Assembly (NCBI GenBank): GCA_002690915.1
Contig: NZGF01000081.1
Location: 1 to 34,187 of the forward strand
From: Crocinitomicaceae bacterium
GTDB taxonomy: Bacteria > Bacteroidota > Bacteroidia > Flavobacteriales_D > Sanyastnellaceae
Direction: 5' to 3'
Length of the DNA: 34,187 nt
This document shows positions 33,601 through 34,187 of the stretch, one piece after another. Under the pieces are notes generated by a model. That model had not been told where the DNA came from, ran no database searches, and worked only from the letters and a program-made list of their open reading frames with translations. Made by a program: the position numbers and the translations under genes. Each line of letters starts with the position of its first letter. Positions within the stretch are counted from its first letter, which is position 1.

Positions 33601-34187
33601 GCCTGCAATTTCGACTCGACTGCAAACACAGATGATGGAAGCTGCTTCTACCCAGAAGCCGGCTACGACTGCACAGGAAACTGTCTCATCGATACTGACA
33701 GCGATGGCGTATGCGACGAATTTGAGATTGCGGGATGCCAGGATTCGAATGCCTGTAATTACATCGCGGATGCAACAGACAATGACGGTTCATGCACCTA
33801 CGCCGAGGCCGGTTATGATTGCGACGGAAATTGCTTGGCGGATGCCGACGGCGACGGCGTATGCGACGAATTCGAGGAAGCAGGATGCACAGACGCCGCA
33901 GCGTGTAATTATGATGATTCAGCCACTGACGACAACGGTTCTTGCCTCCAACTGGATGAGTGTGGAGTATGCGGCGGTGAAGGCATAGCAGATGGTGAGT
34001 GCGACTGCGAAGGAAACGAACCAGAATCAGGCTACGACTGCGATGGCGTTTGCTTGAACGACGTCGATGGTGACGGAATCTGCGACGAATTTGAAATTGT
34101 CGGGTGCACCGACGCTGCAGCTTGTAACTACGAGGCAGCTGCTACCGATGACGACGGCACATGCGACTACGCCGGAGCCGGCTACGA
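30682..34187 (+). CDS. Giant secreted repeat protein, C-terminus outside the window
   Basis: At least 1168 codons are open from ATG 30682 to the window edge with no stop. Residues 1-26 are a signal peptide ending 'TAYA-Q'. Three copies of a ~190-residue beta-rich domain (A) alternate with arrays of 50-residue units (B) of the form [45 protein letters not shown]. The B units combine a thrombospondin-3-like Ca-binding loop (DxDxDG) and six Cys. Between two units sits '[18 protein letters not shown]'. The B motif is shared with the neighbouring nuclease. It is likely a surface or extracellular adhesin or scaffold exported by T9SS, but the tail that would show this lies outside. Confidence 0.85.
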   Translation, partial: MSQNCLTRSLWAVAVLCAALNTAYAQDYSMSIEIAGEHTGMVGETDLTGHTTYQFFLNLADPADQVLTVFGNDENPTEIVAPAGYFNSLYASGPTAGGISAEGLALYPSLSYDSYVTVGLENEPDLGAGESFIIVNEDINQQWVSNLFFPSATSGENIFMNTETGGSWFAMPGATNAIAGDDMKVLIAQFTSQDCLNGVLHALILPADGSPAFVLGQQFNCTECGPIGCSIETACNYLPGALNYPGSDAECTYAEEGYDCDGNCLSDSDMDGICDEFEVSGCLDASALNFDPNATDESGFCAYAEDLNCADEAACNYQPFSGPAYCLQVETFAEHSGMVGADDLTGFTTYRIYALCENADDFVSSVSGDTEFPTRIQSSTSFFQSSFGGLTGSDQNGSLFGFFPSAAFDSYITIGLTESAGAGEGNINTIDNPGNVWGNAFEGGSDLLIDDAIGGSWFIFNGNTNGIAGDDYRVLLAQVTTDGELSGSMYVQFFENGSPASDMRELIDFQQACYGPEELAACEYPDPLLDCDGNCLNDADGDGVCDEFEVLGCDDSLACNYQSQATDNDGSCTYPDEGYDCNDNCLVDTDNDGVCDEFEVTGCTDPAACSYDSNATEEDGSCSYPETNYDCAGNCLNDADNDGVCDELEVAGCTDAMACNYDATATDNGNDCTYPETGYDCSGSCLNDMDGDGVCDEFEIAGCTADNACNYDASSTDDDGTCDFCSCSTEGLPTTNTYTMSVEVHGEDLQPGMTTYRFYMNMQNDDDFMSSVFGNNEEVFELSTANGFWNSTFGGSVASDINPAFLVFAPELSADSWVTVGIDSQNTGSETAISTIESTDQPWIGAFHTAGDLSGQNIIMDDFTGGAWYVLNGTPNGLPDANGRVLFMQLTSDSAPSGRFNIQIFGNGSGENDLRFTYEFDGAGEFTPLGADNDGTGGNACGCTVPAAFNYDEAAVYDDGSCVAIAEGCTDGSACNFDSTANTDDGSCFYPEAGYDCTGNCLIDTDSDGVCDEFEIAGCQDSNACNYIADATDNDGSCTYAEAGYDCDGNCLADADGDGVCDEFEEAGCTDAAACNYDDSATDDNGSCLQLDECGVCGGEGIADGECDCEGNEPESGYDCDGVCLNDVDGDGICDEFEIVGCTDAAACNYEAAATDDDGTCDYAGAGY
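30763..31341 (+). repeat. Domain A, copy 1
   Basis: About 193 codons. Shared marks with copies 2 and 3: 'TTYQFF' near the start, 'VFG' after ~25 residues, '[10 protein letters not shown]' midway, '[19 protein letters not shown]' and 'VLIAQFT' near the end. I do not recognise the domain. Confidence 0.7.
31450..31650 (+). repeat. Cys/Asp-rich B units, first block (degenerate)
   Basis: One full unit ([21 protein letters not shown]... then [19 protein letters not shown]) is followed by a shortened piece '[14 protein letters not shown]'. Less regular than later blocks. Confidence 0.7.
31654..32220 (+). repeat. Domain A, copy 2
   Basis: Aligned marks: '[21 protein letters not shown]', 'FDSYITIGL', '[19 protein letters not shown]', '[15 protein letters not shown]', 'VQFFENGSP'. 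Diverged from copy 1 along the whole length, so the duplication is old. Confidence 0.7.
32263..32862 (+). repeat. B units, second block: four exact 150-nt units
   Basis: Unit starts at 32263, 32413, 32563 and 32713, exactly 150 nt (50 codons) apart. Each has Cys at the same six places and the 'DxDGVCDE[FL]E' loop. DNA identity is strongest around the GTCTGYGATGAATTYGA-like core. Confidence 0.8.
32893..33471 (+). repeat. Domain A, copy 3
   Basis: Aligned marks: '[21 protein letters not shown]', '[10 protein letters not shown]', '[19 protein letters not shown]', '[15 protein letters not shown]', 'IQIFGNGSG'. Confidence 0.7.
33505..34187 (+). repeat. B units, third block, running off the window
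   Basis: Two short GCTxxxAxNxD pieces come first. Full units start at 33661, 33811, 34030 and 34180. The 219-nt step between 33811 and 34030 is one 150-nt unit plus a 69-nt insert coding for a CGVCGG segment. Confidence 0.8.

Noticed and set aside
33440-33988. 182-codon plus-strand ORF rich in Thr, Ala and Met
   Set aside because: It is the shifted frame of the B repeats, kept open by their low-complexity codons.
31450-34187. Periodic DNA repeats that could suggest CRISPR
   Set aside because: The period is 150 nt in one open reading frame with codon-level variation; there are no short identical repeats with unique spacers and no cas genes.

Overview
The window (about 50% G+C) reads as a chromosomal segment of a marine-type member of the Bacteroidota, most likely Flavobacteriales. 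The reasons are a type IX secretion (T9SS) C-terminal tail, a DUF4249-like lipoprotein, the acyl-CoA reductase/ferredoxin and tsaD/tamB divergent pairs usual in this group, secreted proteins built from Cys-rich GCTDxxACNY repeats, and promoters matching the Bacteroidota TTTG-N19-TAnnTTTG consensus. Genus cannot be set from sequence alone. I see no tRNA, rRNA, CRISPR array, insertion sequence or phage gene.

Layout. 1-373: start of a minus-strand SRPBCC gene, preceded by a minus-strand promoter and terminator that define a possible ~85-nt RNA or attenuated leader. 374-6081: four overlapping plus-strand genes (degenerate lytic transglycosylase with LysM, two SGNH hydrolases, one MBOAT acyltransferase), which I read as a cell-envelope O-acylation cassette. 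6083-7493: three small or unknown envelope genes. 7473-9499: meaB GTPase coupled to a LytS-like protein without its phospho-acceptor motif. 9519-12600: hisS with a possible 25-residue leader ORF, a WD40 protein and ung. 12761-16477: an SF2 helicase, an orphan LytS-type histidine kinase and tsaD. 16516-21580: tamB and a T9SS cargo protein. 21582-24207: minus-strand run of acyl-CoA reductase, DUF4249-like lipoprotein and a STAS-like protein. 24264-28728: ferredoxin, two secreted unknowns, a DUF2027/Smr protein and a class C beta-lactamase-fold hydrolase. 28767-34187: a secreted modular nuclease and a very large repeat protein that runs off the window.

The most distinctive parts are the O-acylation cassette, where a PG-binding protein seems to have lost its catalytic Glu; two LytS-type proteins without response regulators, one of them a likely pseudokinase; and the giant repeat protein, with three copies of an unrecognised ~190-residue domain separated by exact 150-nt Cys/Asp-rich units. 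The genome is tightly packed: convergent genes meet within 0-19 nt or overlap, with no room for separate terminators. No stretch over 300 nt lacks a gene; the longest gaps are 106-373, 30513-30681 and 6272-6335.
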